In this document: in pieces, positions 46,357 to 59,545 of the stretch
Layout: every line of letters begins with the position of its first letter
How positions within the stretch are numbered: the first letter of the stretch is position 1
Source of the DNA: Arctopsyche grandis
Taxonomy: Eukaryota; Arthropoda; Insecta; Trichoptera; Hydropsychidae
NCBI RefSeq assembly: GCF_051622035.1
Contig: NC_135358.1
Span: forward strand, 18,510,501 to 18,574,500
Direction: 5' to 3'
Length of the DNA stretch: 64,000 nucleotides
Notes under the pieces: model-generated
Seen by the model: only the letters and a program-made list of their open reading frames with translations
What the model was told of the DNA's origin: nothing
Databases searched by the model: none
Translations under genes and position numbers: made by a program

Positions 46357-46689
46357 TTTAAAACGGTGACACGACAACTCGTTCACAGATTTTCCGTAAA
46401 AGGATGATGCGCTCCAGGCATTTCATATACGGCCATCTCTTTCTCACCCCGTCTGTTCACCATGATCTCGTTTACTCTGCCATTACGTATGCAGCCATCT
46501 CTTTCACAGACCGTCTGTTCACTGATAACAGACGGTCCGTGAAAGAGATGGCTGCATACGTAATGGCAGAGTAAACGAGATCATGGTGAACAGACGGGGT
46601 GAGAAAGAGATGGCCGTATACGAAATGCCTGGAGCGCATCGGTTTACGGAAAATCTGTGAACGAGTTGTCAGATAACCGTTTAAAACTA
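46357..46689. repeat. about 330-bp foldback (arms about 155 bp)
   Basis: Near-perfect palindrome centred at about 46523. GTTTAAAACGGT...ACAACTCGTTCACAG on the left reappears complemented at 46650-46689. The inner 200 bp have only isolated mismatches (for example at 46426/46620 and at CACAGACC/GGTCCGTG). No coding content. Confidence 0.88.
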
Positions 46690-47799
46690 GTAAACAAACG
46701 ATGGATAAACGTAAACGATTATCTCGCCGGGCAGATATCAAACGCGTCTTACACGATATTTTTGCACCATCGTAATGGCGGAGGATCCATTTACTTATAT
46801 TGATGACCAAAATGAGCAATATGGCAAAGTATGAAAACGATCGGATAAGAGGCAAACTTTTTCCTGAATTGTAATCGTAAGTGAAACGTAAAGGAGGTAT
46901 GTATGTAAAAAATAAGAATAGCCACATTCTAAAAATTCATTTCACTTAACTCGTTTAACTAACAAATTTAGATTGAAATAACACAATGAAAAAATAGTCA
47001 ATCTATTCTTATTTTATTTAAAAATGCAAAAAAAATCTCTAGACGTGTATTTTTCAATTAAAATTACGGTAATTTTTAAATGAATTTACATTTTTCTATG
47101 TTCATATGTACCTATGTACATATAATGGGAAAAACTCGTTTTTTCTATCCTGAGAAAATGTTTAAAAAATGTTTCATCAATTGAAAAATAGAAATACAAA
47201 CATATTTGTTTATTGTTGAAATATTACGATGTTACTAATAGAAATATTAAAAAATATTTTTTGTTTATTATTACACAAAAAATTATATGTATTTAGTCTT
47301 CAACTGAAATAGTCATCTCTGTAACAATGTTACGTCTTCTCCTTTGATCTGAAAGATTTTTTAAGTGTAATTATATTATCAAACTGAAATTTCAACAGGT
47401 GATCCACATAGTCTTCCAATTCTATAAATTGTTCAGATATTTCTACTACTTCATTTTCTTGCCAACATAAAAAACAAATTAAAGTTCTTCCAAAATATAT
47501 AAAAAATGATCCAACGTAAAATGTATATACTTATGAGCTTAAAACGTTTGTCAAAAGCATGCCATCATTCACAGCTGAACAATGGATATTGTTAAAATGG
47601 TTGATTGAACATTGTATGTATGTATATATGTACATATGTAGACACATTCGATTGCACTATTATTGATCTCTCAACTCGGGTACATTTGAAAAATTTCTCC
47701 TGACGTGTGAGGATTTTCATTTTTTTTCAATGTGAATGACTATGTATTATACATATTTCACACAGTTATATGTAAGTACATGTATCTATAATATAAGTT
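46690..47799. other. intergenic with an unassigned open stretch
   Basis: On the minus strand about 47530-47335 is open for about 66 codons and reads FFIYFGRTLICFLCWQ then ENEVVEISEQFIELEDYV. It has no start Met and ends at a TAA near 47336. An AG near 47352 in it could instead open an exon ending TEMTISVED. I do not recognise it. The word CGTATGAAAACGATCGG-type text near 46830 recurs at about 49485, so part of the area is repetitive. Confidence 0.25.
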
Positions 47800-48253
47800 T
47801 TTAATAAGTTTTTTATTTCATACCAGGAAGGCATTACAGGTAAACCCCAATGCGCCTTCCTGGCCAAATTACAAACAATACAGCATTTTTTTATTATATA
47901 AGTCGCTAAATTACGAGACGCTGACTTAAACTCGACAATTAACGAGACATCTATGAATTGTACATACATTTTTATTGTAATATTTACATTAATCATACTC
48001 AAATAGTAGTGACATAGTGGGTAGGAAGGATTTTTAGCCAATTTTTAATCGGGAATCGTTTCAACAATGAAATCAGAGAAAATTGGCAAACTCTGATAGG
48101 AAACGATCAACCAGGAGTCACAAATCCTGGTCTGACCAGCAGCATTACAGATATACTCAGAAAAATTCTTTTCAATCGAGGTCAGCTCAAGGGATCGAAC
48201 TCGGCGCCTCTCAGTGTTAAGCAGAAGCTTAACGACCGAGCCACGCTGCTGGT
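47800..48253 (-). repeat. tRNA-derived SINE, copy 4
   Basis: Full-length on the minus strand. The head is at about 48252 (CCAGCAGCGTGGCTCGGTCG, B-box GTTCGATCCC), then the family body, and the 3' block with CCAGGAAGGCGC ends near 47820 followed by an A/T-rich tail. Confidence 0.9.
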
Positions 48254-48544
48254 ATGAGTATGATTCTGATTAATTTTGAATTACATAATTTAACCTTCAT
48301 AGCTCTTGTGAGCGTTATGGAAACGACAATTTGTAAACAATGAATCATACATACATACCTACATATGCTTATTTTAGAATTTACACCTACGCGTGTTTGA
48401 TACAGGGAAGATTTTTGTCAAAGGTCTCAAACAGATAAAAAATACAAATTTACAATGCTCTTATTAACTTTAATAAAAGAAAAAAATTACACATCATAAA
48501 TGTATATATACATACATAACTAAATGTGTAAAAGGTCACGAAAG
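48254..48544. other. short intergenic gap
   Basis: Holds the 3' end of the SMKR1-like gene (ATTAAA on - near 48475). Nothing else. Confidence 0.4.
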
Positions 48545-48805
48545 CTATTTCTTTTTTCCTTTCTTTTTCTTCTTCTGGGCATCTGGCCATGGAAATCCTC
48601 TTATTTTAAGCAAATCCTGGACATTATGACAAATATAGTAGGCATTATCCATGGCAGCTTCAGTGAATATGTCAGCATTGCACCGATTTTTAGATTTTCC
48701 ACTACGCTTTCCTTTGGATGGGGAGGACTTTTTCCCTTTCTTTTTCTCACCTCCTCCACCGCCATTAGAAATCGAATTTTTCTTCTTCTTTCCCTTTCCA
48801 CCCAT
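48545..48805 (-). CDS. Smkr1: small lysine-rich protein 1 homologue
   Basis: A single coding exon of 86 aa. The N-terminus is Lys/Gly/Ser-rich (residues 1-42). The conserved core reads DIFTEAAMDNAYYICHNV then LLKIRGFPWPDA, and it ends in a Lys run. The core follows the vertebrate SMKR1 pattern (AAM-N-YYI-HNV-L-LRGF-WP) closely. Molecular function is not established to my knowledge. An AG with a pyrimidine tract ends at 48814, so a 5' non-coding exon probably lies upstream. The start codon lies about 400 bp beyond the DHTKD1 stop on the same strand. The + strand frames over it are shadows. Confidence 0.82.
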   Translation of the reverse strand: MGGKGKKKKNSISNGGGGGEKKKGKKSSPSKGKRSGKSKNRCNADIFTEAAMDNAYYICHNVQDLLKIRGFPWPDAQKKKKKGKKK

Positions 48806-48818
48806 AATTTATTCTGAA

Positions 48819-49160
48819 ACATCCAGTAATCCAAATATACGTATCACGTTAATGCGAAATTTTAAAATAAACTGGACACTCACCTATACTAAAAATATTC
48901 AGCAGTATGTAAAATCACATATTGGATGGATCAAATCAACTGGATGGTTCTATAGGTACTGGACAAGTTCATAACAAAATTAACAGTTAAGTTATCTCTC
49001 GCTTCCATGGTGATGTTAGTTCAATACCCAGTCTCTACACTTGAATATTGATTTCTAATTTGGGCCTGTTACTAACTTCTTAAAATATTGACAAGTTTGG
49101 AGATTTGTAAAATAAAGAAAACACTTTTTATAGAAAAAAATATATATGCTATAAAATATA
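48819..49160. other. gap between DHTKD1 3' end and SMKR1-like gene
   Basis: A minus-strand AATAAA at 49161-49166, 45 nt after the DHTKD1 stop, is its likely polyadenylation signal. The rest may contain the first exon of the SMKR1-like gene. Confidence 0.4.
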
Positions 49161-49210
49161 TTTATTTAAATTTCGTATACATCAAATATTTTAAATTTTT
49201 AACATTAAAT

Positions 49211-52200
49211 TCATTTAATTTTAAATGGCTCTTCTACAACAGCTACAGCTTCTTCTCGGTGTCTGCTTCCAACTCCAACAGCGGGACAAGCTGCCGTATC
49301 TCTCCCACAATATGTTAACTATGGAATAATAGCATTTTACAAATGATATTATGGAAAATTGTCTAAATTTTTGACCGTAGATGAAATTATATTACAAGAG
49401 AGTCCCGAGCATACAGTGACTTACATTCTGGACTTAGACCTGGCCTTGTTTAAAATTTAAATGCACATAACAATATGGAAAAGTATGAAAACGATCGGAT
49501 AAGAGATAAGAGATATAAAAAATGACCACTTAAACGAAAACCATGTGAAACGTATAAGAGGTTAATAATTAATAAAAACTAGAATGCATGTTCGAACTAT
49601 CTTAGATTGTGTGTACAAGAAAACAATTATAAGAAAGTTAACCGCAAGAATAAAATATCGCAGTATGTAATTAATTCTTAAGTATTATTATAGTGTGACT
49701 AGAACATGTACTACATGTACATATACTATACTGGTAATATGAGAAATTGGGAAAACTTAAACCTCAATGGTTGAAATTAAGTTAAAAACGTAAAAAACGA
49801 TATCTTAAATTTGAAATAGCCGTATTAGCGAAATGTTGAAATGTAGGTAGAGGCACCATAAAGCGAGACCCTCTTGTATATAAAAAATAATAGTAATATG
49901 TATAAACCTTGCGTCCAGCTAAATTCTCAAATCGTGGTTTGACAAACGTCCAAGCACCCATGTTTCTATGCTCTTCTTGACTCCAAATGAATGCTGTAAC
50001 AACAAATATTAAAACATTTAAGAAAACTATCTATACATGTATGTATATGTTAATGGATTTTAATAAGATTATTATTTTTCTTACTTCTTGCATTTTTATA
50101 TTTCGCTAATTCTTGTTGAATATTCACCAGTGGAAACGGACAGAGAGATTCTAGTCTTATAATTGCAACATCTTGTATCTTTTTATCACTTCTTTCTTTA
50201 ACAAGTGCATAGTAGTGTTTTCCACTTACAAAAATTACTTTACTTACTTTGGAAGCATTAACACTATCATCACCTAAAAATTAATGAAAAAACTGGTAAT
50301 TGATAAAAACAAAAAAATATACCATCATCTACTATTATATATTTACCTATGACAGGAAGAAAATGCGTGCCGGGAGCCATATCTTTAAGAGTAGACGTGG
50401 CTTCCGAAAGTCTTAAAAGAGTTTTTGGGGAAATTATGATCAAAGGCTTTCTGTAATTTCTCACAAGCTGAAAAACACGAATTTAAGTAACTCAATTGAT
50501 AAAATTCATACACAAATAAACATTAAAAATTGGACATACTTGTCTTCGTAAAAGATGAAAATATTGCGCTGGAGTTGTGGGATTGACAATTTGCATGTTG
50601 ATGTCATCTCCATCGGGAGCGTTTTCTTTGCTGTCAGTCAGTTGGAGGAATCGCTCCATGCGGCTAGAGGAATGTTCTGCACCAGCGCCATCATAACCAT
50701 GAGGTAGCAGAACTACTAGACCGTTGCTCTTCATCCATTTTGCTATATTTTATATCGTTATAAACATTATATAATTTTGATAATAAATTAAAATAAATAT
50801 AAATATATTCACTTTCTCCAGATGCTATGTAAGTGTCAAATATTATTTGAGCGCCATTAAAAAAGTCTCCAAATTGAGATTCCCAAATGTAAAGATTATT
50901 GGGTTGATCAATAGCCATTCCATATTCATATCCTAATACAGCTTCTTCAGATAAAATACTGTTTGCAACCTTAAAGAAACGTTTTTTGGGTCAATAAGTT
51001 ACATTTTACTGAAATCAAAGTAAAGTTCGTTATTAGATTTTACCTCGAAAAGCCCTTCTTGATCCTCTTTTATTCCATTCAATGGTATAAATATGTCATT
51101 AGTTTCTTGATCAACTAACATAGCATGACGGTTTGAAAATGTACCCCTACCGACATCTTCACCACTGATTCTCACATGGTGCCCTTGCAGCAACAATGAT
51201 CCTAAAAACCTTTAATAAAGTCAATAAGTTGTTTATGTAATGCGTACACAAAATTTCGAAAACATAAATTTATAATGAATATAATATACTAAAGTCGCAC
51301 CTATTGCTAATGCTTCGGCAGTTGCCCAATCTAAATTGGCACCATTAGAGACTTTTGATAAACGAGCATTGACATGATTTTTCAATAAATGCGGATGAAT
51401 AACCTGAAATTTTAAAAATTGCAGATGATTACTAAAAAAGTATATATTTTCTCAAAATTCCAACAACCAAATTTTTTATCATACAAAAAAAAATTAATGT
51501 TCTACTTATAGTTTATAAATGTTTTTTTAATTTATTTAAAATCGTTAAACTTACAAAATCAGATGGATATTGTACTGATTTTTCACCAATCAATTTTAAT
51601 TGTTCTACATCATAGCCTGTATCCCAAATTTCAATTGCACTGGGAGCTTGAACAATCTTCGACCACTGTTTTTGAAAATATGTTAGCTAAAATAATACAC
51701 GTATCGTTTAAATATCACAAAAATTTCATTAAATGTAATATACATAATCAACGAAATGATTTTTTACATCAGGTTCATATTTGTCCAAACTTTTTAATTC
51801 ATCTGTCAACCAATTCATGTGTTCGCTAATAATAGTTTTAACATCGGCTCCGGTTAATACTCCTTCGGCTACGAGTTTTTCTGCATAAAGATCAGGCACG
51901 GATCTAACATATATTTTTTTATATTAATATAGTAAAAATATTAAAAATTGAATAAAATGTATTTAACACCTACTTTCTATTTTGTATAATTTTATATAAT
52001 AAAGGATTCGTAAAAGTAGGATCGTCCATCTCGTTATGACCCCATCGTCTAAAGCAATTGAAATCAATAAAAATATCTTTTCTAAATTGTCTTTGATATT
52101 CAAATGCAATCCTTGTAGCTTTCAAAACAAGCTGAAATATTTTTTTCATATAAAAATAAAATATTTAATCAGAAAATATTGAAAAAAAAAAAAAAATCCA

Positions 52201-55200
52201 CCTCAGGGTAGTCTCCGTTGACATGTATAACAGGCGAGTTAATACTTTTGGCTAAATCTGAAGCATATCTGCAAGATCTTCCTCTTTCTCCTGGAGTAGT
52301 AAATCCAATCTAAGTACATAATCCAAATCAATCGCAATAATCGAATTTATAATTTCAATCTGTATTATAACTTGAAATATTACTTGATTGTTAATGATCA
52401 TATGAATTGTTCCACCAATGTCAAAATTTGGCGTTTGGGCCAACATTAAACACTCTTGGTTGATCCCTTGACCAATAAAAGCAGCATCTCCATGCAACTA
52501 AAAATCAAATATGTACATACATATATTAATATTTATATTAAGGAAATAGGACAGATAAAGATATATATATACTTATACACCTGAATATTTAATACTTTAT
52601 CTCCTAGTTTCGAGTTTACATCATCAGAGTAATCACCTTCTTTGATGAATTGTTGTTTAGCACGAGCTTTACCCATTGAAATTGGATTTACCACTTCTAG
52701 ATGTGACGGATTGTTCAGCATTGCCAAGTGAAATTGTTTTCCATTTTGGTTTACATCGATGGAAACACCTAAAAAATATTATTACAATGTGTATACATAT
52801 TTGTAATTGTTGAGTTTTTACATTCTTAAAAAAAAATTCTTACTGTAATGATTGGGTATATCACACATGGCTTTTGTAGATGCTGGAAATTCTGGAATAC
52901 CTCTATATTTCATAAAAATTTTATTAGGTGGACATTGAAGTAATCCAGTCAACAAGTTAAGTTTTCCACGGTGTGGCATTCCTAATACTACTGTTTCTAT
53001 TGTATCTACAATTGAAAATAAAAACTTTATAAAAATAATCAATATTTAACTGAATTTATGACGAATTTTATTTGCTTTATAACCTTTGCTTGTTAGTTTA
53101 AAAAGTTCAGTGAAAAAAGCCATCATAGATTCAGCTCCTTCGCCACCGTATCTTTTCACTTGAGCAAATTTTACTGCCAAAAAATTATCCCAAGCTTGTG
53201 ATTTCAACATTTCTTTTGCAATATCTATTTTTTCTTCATTAGAAAGTTCTTCATTGTTGATCCCTTCAATGCGATGGGCAAACCATTCCCTTTCATGCTC
53301 ACTCTAAAATAAACAGCATTCGTTACCATTCATTTTTTACTAACCTCTTCTTATTTTAATTTTTTTTTTTCATTGCACAAAAGTTATAGAAATCACTAAC
53401 TTCAAGATAACTGAATTCAGAAGAAAGTGGACCAGAATATAATTTGTCTAAAATTGTGAGAGCGTCGTCAATAGTTCCACCAATTGTTGGAACATTTAAA
53501 ATGCCTCTAAAATCAAATACGTCTGTATTTGATAGTCCAAATCTATCTGGATTCAATTCTGGCAATCTCCTATAAAATTAATCATTTAAATATAGATTAA
53601 ACATAATATGAATTTATGAAAAGTTATATATGAATTAATTCATACGCATAATTTCTTCTCAAGTCAACTGGATTTATAGTAGCAGATTTGTGAGCTAATT
53701 CACGGTAGGCAGTGACGAATCTAAAAAAATTACTTTGCTTCTTTCTAGCGTCTAATATATTCTCGGGCACTAAAAAATATCGACAAAAGCAATTTTATCA
53801 TATATTCAACAAAATATTTTCTGATATCATATCTGCAACATATTTGTAGTAGCATACTTATTATTATGTAATTACACTTTATATAAATTAAATTAGGTGA
53901 AGAATGTTTTTATCAGTAGGTACAATAAGTGAATTTGACAAAACAGTAATAGTATCATTCAAAACTTGACAGTACAATATTAGTTGTAGGTTAACATAGA
54001 AAAATGAAATTTGGGGAGAATTTTGATAAAATAAAAAAAAGTCGTTGATATCTTCAGTCATGAGACAATTGGAATAAATAAGAAAATATTATTGTAAAAT
54101 TACAATACCCATACACAGTATTTACATATTTTATTAAAATTATGTTCACAATACATCTTATATCTATTTTAATAGCTACTGATCTACTGATCATTTTTTA
54201 CAATTTAATTTAATTTGGTTAGTAATCATAGTATTATATTATTCTAATGTTAATCTACAGCATAATAGGAAAAAGAGCTCAAAAACCTATTTACAAGTAT
54301 TTACATATATGCATTTATGTATGTATATGTTCATTTAATTGAAATTCACCAAGATGTTAACATGTCATTTATAAAATCTTGTCATAATAAAAAAGCTATA
54401 TTTCGAAAATTACACACTATATTTTCAAATGCATAAATTTGTATTCAAATAAAATAAAATGTGTAGGATTTAATATTTTTTGATTTTTAAATGCTTTTTA
54501 TTATTACGAAATTATGTTCACAATACATCTTATATCTATTTTAATAGCTACTGATCTACTGATCATTTTCTATTTTACAATTTAATTTAATTTGGTTAGT
54601 AATCATAATATTATATTATTCTAATGTTAATCTACCGCATAATAGGAAAAAGAGCTCAAAAACCTATTTACAATCCTTATAGGATTTAATATGAAAAAAT
54701 ACTTTTCTATTACGTTTTTATATCTATTAAAATATATTCTTTAAAAATTGTATTCAAAAAGACCACCAAAATAGATGATTATTTTAAGTAGAAATTGTAA
54801 ATACGATCCCAAGTACATAATCCAAATCAATAACGAAATTTATTATTTCAATCTCTAATACAAATTGTATTCAAGATGTCAAGTGGAATTCAATCAAATT
54901 TCATTTTCATTTTCCTCAAAATTATCAATCTCTTTCAATGTTTACGCACATGAATGCGTTGGCATATGTACGTCAAATCTGTCCGGGATGTAACTCCTCG
55001 ACAAACCGACGATTTCGTTCATGGGTCAATAACCTTTTTATAAATGGAAAGAAATAATTCATTCAACCAAATGCACAGTACGTGCATACGCACATACGGT
55101 GCATCGTGTCATATGCAAGTACACATACCTGAATATTCCTCTGGGGGTTTCGGTCTGTGACCATATACGCCGTTGTCACTATGATAAAAACAACGTCCAG

Positions 55201-55246
55201 CTGCTCTGAGATTCCTCACATTGCACAGATGCAAGTTTCGCTGCAT
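49211..55246 (-). CDS. Dhtkd1: DHTKD1, 2-oxoadipate dehydrogenase E1 (19 exons)
   Basis: Exons: 55246-55129, 53769-53646, 53569-53401, 53303-53084, 53005-52844, 52768-52581, 52497-52384, 52309-52202, 52131-51974, 51903-51744, 51665-51555, 51403-51301, 51201-51044, 50969-50813, 50742-50540, 50467-50347, 50273-50085, 49993-49908, 49318-49211. They total 2757 nt, 918 aa (human 919), with no break. The first 20 residues form an Arg-rich presequence, so it is mitochondrial. YHSDNGVYG opens the mature protein. [10 protein letters not shown] (220-229) and [11 protein letters not shown] then INN (about 328-364) are the thiamine-diphosphate motifs. [14 protein letters not shown] and [13 protein letters not shown] belong to the pyrimidine-binding and C-terminal parts. 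It decarboxylates 2-oxoadipate in Lys/Trp breakdown. TPGERGRS and related residues separate it from OGDH. Intron 1 (53770-55128) carries two retrotransposon tails. Confidence 0.95.
49319..49907. other. DHTKD1 intron 18 (589 bp)
   Basis: Part (about 49480-49560, AAGTATGAAAACGATCGG...) repeats text from about 46830 and, inverted, about 58340. This is an unclassified short repeat. Confidence 0.4.
54130..54299 (-). mobile_element. 3' tail of the jockey-like retrotransposon, fragment a
   Basis: Matches the 3' untranslated tail of the element at 62859-63927 (TTCACAATACATCTTATATC through AGAGCTCAAAAACCTATTTA), but lacks the terminal about 30 bp. Confidence 0.75.
54481..54680 (-). mobile_element. 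3' tail of the jockey-like retrotransposon, fragment b
   Basis: The same tail including the terminal GATTTTTAAATGC block (element 3' end on the minus strand). It lies about 350 bp from fragment a, both in DHTKD1 intron 1. Confidence 0.8.
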
Positions 55247-55529
55247 CGTTCAATATTTGTGTGATGTTTTGTACGTATTTCTTCGTAGAGAAAAACGAGC
55301 GCGACGCGAGCAGCACGCCTCGCAGGAAAGCAACACTGGGCCAACACACTCATTTGAGGCCGCATTTAATAAATATTCACCATTGCTTCTCAAACTTCAC
55401 CTTTTTTATTCTTCTCATTTTGTCATACGATCAGTGATCACACGTTTAAACTTTACATAGTAACGAATAAATATACCCTTGTACGCGGCACTTTTTTCGC
55501 GAATTTGGCAATCGAGTTTTCGACCTTAA

Positions 55530-56048
55530 GAGGGTTGTACACCCGAAACCTTAATTTTGTTGCCGTTCCTTTCTTCGATATATATATCGAGTGATTGCTA
55601 CAATATATATATATATCAATATATATATTGAGTGAATGCGACAGTTGCGCTTCGACCAGATAAAACGTATTTTAAATTGACAAAATCGAGGTTTCGTATT
55701 CTCCTATTTTCTCCTTCGAAACTGGACCAATTTTTAAAAAAATTTCATCATCGGTATGAGGAAGATATTTTCTGTGCAACTATGTGCGTATTTTTTTTAA
55801 ATGCTGGACTCTTTTCGTGGGTGTAAAAAAGAGGCGATTTTATTGATGTTTGGCGGCTCCTACCTCCTACAAAAAATAACTAATCAAAAAAATAAAACGA
55901 TAGATGCAACCCAATAATGGATATCTATAGCATTTAAAAAAATAATTTTTAAATGCTATGGATAATTAATAATTTTTTCTAGTGCCATAATTGAGGAAGG
56001 GAGAAGTTTAATACGTTTGTATGGACAAGGCGCTGGTGTCCAGCCCTC
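55530..56048. mobile_element. uninterrupted TTAA-flanked MITE (519 bp)
   Basis: Ends GAGGGTTGTACACC and GGTGTCCAGCCCTC, with TTAA on both sides (55526-55529, 56049-56052). Inverted sister of 19548-23140. At its bases near 55660 the text runs CGACCAGATAAAACGTA, which is the pre-insertion site of the Harbinger in the sister copy. Confidence 0.88.
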
Positions 56049-56052
56049 TTAA

Positions 56053-57099
56053 ATACAGATTTTAATATTTAATCAAGTAACCAGATATGTTAATTAACAC
56101 ATAAAGTATTATTTGAAACAATAAAATACATAATATATCTCGCAATTTTGGCTTAATTGTCAAATAATCATTTTTCATACAATTGAAACGCATCGTCTCA
56201 ATTGTATGAAGACGTGACGTCACATAAACGAGGTTTCAGTATGGTTCCACAAAAAACTAATTTTGACTGGTATATATTCATTTTAAGCAAATTGAATAGA
56301 TGGCATTCAATTCTCAATAATATATTCAACCAATTTTGAACCTTAAGGCTCAAGGCATATAAGGCTCAAAATCCCGTGCAAAGTTCAGAAATTCTATGGA
56401 AAACAGCCGCGCTAGAGACTTGTCGCGCAAAGCGTATGCTGAAATTATTATTTAAAGTTATTTATATGTGTAATAAAATTTTTCTACACAAAGTATGGAT
56501 AAATGTATAAATGTTTGATTATATATTTTATTTTTTTGTATATTAAATCAGCACGCTTTTAGCAACATGATGATCATGTATTAGGTAAGTTTTATATTTA
56601 TGTACATAAGATAAAAAGTGATTTTGGAATATTGTTTGCTAACTGATACGTATCACATTAAACGGTAAGTGGCGTATAAACCTGAAAAATGAATACATTG
56701 CATATTGTTACTATGCCCACTCAGTTCCGCTGAAATATAATTGATATTAGGATAGGTTAGTTTGATGATTTTTTGCACACGATTTACCACTTCATATGTA
56801 CTCGTTTAATTTACCACACCGAATGGTATGAACTTCATTTTGATGTAGCAAATGTTGAAGAATCAATTGACATTCTTCAGTGGGCGTTTTGTTCAAACGG
56901 CATGCATCAAGTGATTACAATATTATAATGCTCTTTTAAGCAACCTGTGTGTTAAGTGAATACTTTTTTATATAAACACAAAACACATTTTTTGTATGTA
57001 ATGCAAGTTTAATTATCGAATGAATAAAATTACATCTACAGTCATTATATTTAGTTACCAATACATTATTGTTAAAGTTAATTGTGTATTAATAATTTA
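56053..57099. other. intergenic; small hairpin, no gene
   Basis: TTCATACAATTGA (56174-56186) and its complement (56198-56210) form a 13-bp hairpin followed by TGACGTCA (56215-56222). A 55-codon open stretch without start codon (about 56758-56928, + strand) is unrecognised. Confidence 0.4.
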
Positions 57100-57440
57100 T
57101 TGATACGCCCATCTATGCTCATCTGGAAAGACAACAGTCCTATAGCATTCCGTTAATTGTAGATATTGCCAACAAACTGACGAAGATATTCTGTGACAGA
57201 ATCACTAATAAACTATTGAAGAGTCTCAGTGATAAGTTATCACCGAGACAATAAGATTTAACAATAGAATAGAAGATAACAATAAGATTTCTCTAACTTG
57301 CAGGTATAAACACCGTTTACCAAAACAGTTTGCTTTAGGTGTTGAAAGTACAATATATAATGAATCATTATTAATGATAACTGGATGAGTAGCTATTGAA
57401 ATATACTTGGGATGTATTGTGAATTGTGAACATTATGGAC
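57100..57440 (+). mobile_element. jockey-like retrotransposon C-terminus plus tail, decayed, + orientation
   Basis: The frame IVDIANKLTKIFCDRITNKL then LKSLSDKL at about 57160-57240 aligns with FVTDITNKLTSRFYDRITNN in the element at 63127-63894. At 57395-57435 follows the start of the family tail in the same orientation. Confidence 0.65.
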
Positions 57441-57620
57441 AAAAAACATTTAAAAATCGTAATCAAATAAATTTATATATGTATTAGAAAGTTGTAATTA
57501 AGTGAAAAGAGAATTTTTAGAATAACTATCAGTACAATAACCGGAATCTGTTTGGTGAACTACGAGTATTCACCTCATCTGTTGAATTCTTTCGAAAAAG
57601 AATAAATGCTATTTAAAATT

Positions 57621-57808
57621 TTGATTTTTAAATGCTTTTTATTATTACGAAATTATGTTCACAATACATCTTATATCTATTTTAATAGCTACTGATCTAC
57701 TGATCATTTTCTATTTTACAATTTAATTTAATTTGGTTATTAATCACAGTATTATATTATTCTAATGTTAATCTAAAGCATAATAGGAAAAAGAGCTCAA
57801 AAACCTAT
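57621..57808 (-). mobile_element. 3' tail of the jockey-like retrotransposon, fragment c
   Basis: Nearly identical to the tail at 62871-63055, including the GATTTTTAAATGC terminus. Confidence 0.82.
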
Positions 57809-59545
57809 ATATTTAAAATTTGTTATCGATGCAATATATGTACAAGTATGATTGTTTTATCAGCACAACTGATTTTCTCTCGGTTTGTATGCTGTATATC
57901 AAAAAATACTTAAATTATGTATATAATACATTTATATTTATCATATAAGTAATAAGCAATAAAATACCCCCAAACTATGTATCGATGTGATATTACTAGA
58001 TTTTTATATGATATTTAGCCAACATTAAAAGTAAAAAATACCGTACATATTGTGATCTCTATGTAAAACGAACATGACGTATGTGAAGCGAAATAAAAAT
58101 AGATGTTCAAAGCGAAAAAAAACTTGTGTATGTATGTATGTATGATGTGATAGTAGAGTGCTGATATATGACTAAAACGTATGTATGTATGTATCTATCT
58201 ATGTACATGCATCTAAATTAAATGAAGAGGCTTTAAACATATGTACATAATTTTTCATCAAAAATATTGATTTGCATGTAAATTGTATTTGTTGAAAAAT
58301 AGAAGGACGTGTTGCTACAGTCTTAATTTTTTACAAACCTCCTTTACGTTTCACATTAAGACGACTTTTTTATATCTCTTATCTCTTATTTTAAAAATAT
58401 GCATAAGTGTTTGATCGAATGAAACTCACAGTACCTGTATTTTGTTGTTCAACAACTTTTTTAACGGGTTCTGTTTTTGTCGTTCATGACGTTACAGCAA
58501 TGAAAAATTCAAACTTTAATAAAATTGAAGGTTAAATTAATCAATAGAAGTGACCGATGTTGTCTTACTTATTTTTGTCCACGCGTATGAACTTTTCAAA
58601 ACCATCAATAATAAATGCATTGTTATGGATAATTATCAAATATTTAACTGTTTGTTTTATAAATATATTCACGGTTCAATTCAACATTTCACAGTTGACT
58701 TATTACGTAAAAATTATGTATAATGTAAACAAAAATTTATTCGATGAAAAATGTTACAATACGTGGAAAATTTATGTATTATATTAGTGACATCTATTAT
58801 TATAATTTAATAACTAATTTTATTATATAAAAATATTTTTATATCTAAACATAGGTGGCATAAAACACAGCATTTCATCAAATATTTAAAATAATTAAAA
58901 AAATACATATGTACATACTTTTATATTAAAGTTTATTAAAAAATCATTGGTAGATGTTATGTTAAAAAAAACTACCAACATGCTTTTTTTGATACACCAT
59001 TTTTGTAAATTTTGTTTTTAAAAAGTTTTGCACATATATATTTATTTTAATTTAAACAACATTGAATATGCTTATAGGAAAATTGCTGTTTCAACGCAGT
59101 ATTTAAAAAATCTTAAATAAATTTTTATAGTTTTATGGAATCAAATAACTTTTTTCGGCCATTATTAGGTATGCCATTTAACTTCAATGGATTAAGGTTG
59201 ATCTAAGCGGCACATTAAATGAAGTATGTTTCGTCGTTAATATCAGAGTGACACAAATGGGCGCCTAGGTGAATTAGTGGTGGTACAAATACACCATTGC
59301 GGGAAGAGGGAAGAGAGGACGGGGGAGGAGACGGGTGAGAGGTCTCGCATAAATTACCAGGTTGCAGGAGACACTCTGTAGGACTACGCCCCTGTGGTAA
59401 AATACGTCCTGGAGGCTCTCAAAAATTCGAATTCCTGGCCAGTAGTGGCCACAGAGTTAAGCGATTCGACAATTAACACACTTGGAAAAGCGATTCGAAT
59501 CTATTACATATGTACCTACGTACAGTAAGTAAGTATGCTTTATGT
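57809..59545. other. intergenic, no gene seen
   Basis: AT-rich with TATG microsatellites (58125-58200). A GC-richer unique stretch at about 59255-59400 has no recognisable content. A 76-codon frame at 58557 is low-complexity. Confidence 0.45.

Noticed and set aside
46472-46927. 151-codon minus-strand frame
   Set aside because: Half of it is the foldback palindrome; no recognisable protein.
48524-48974. Two + strand frames of about 100 codons
   Set aside because: Shadows of the Lys-rich SMKR1-like gene (poly-Lys codons read as poly-Phe/Leu on the other strand).
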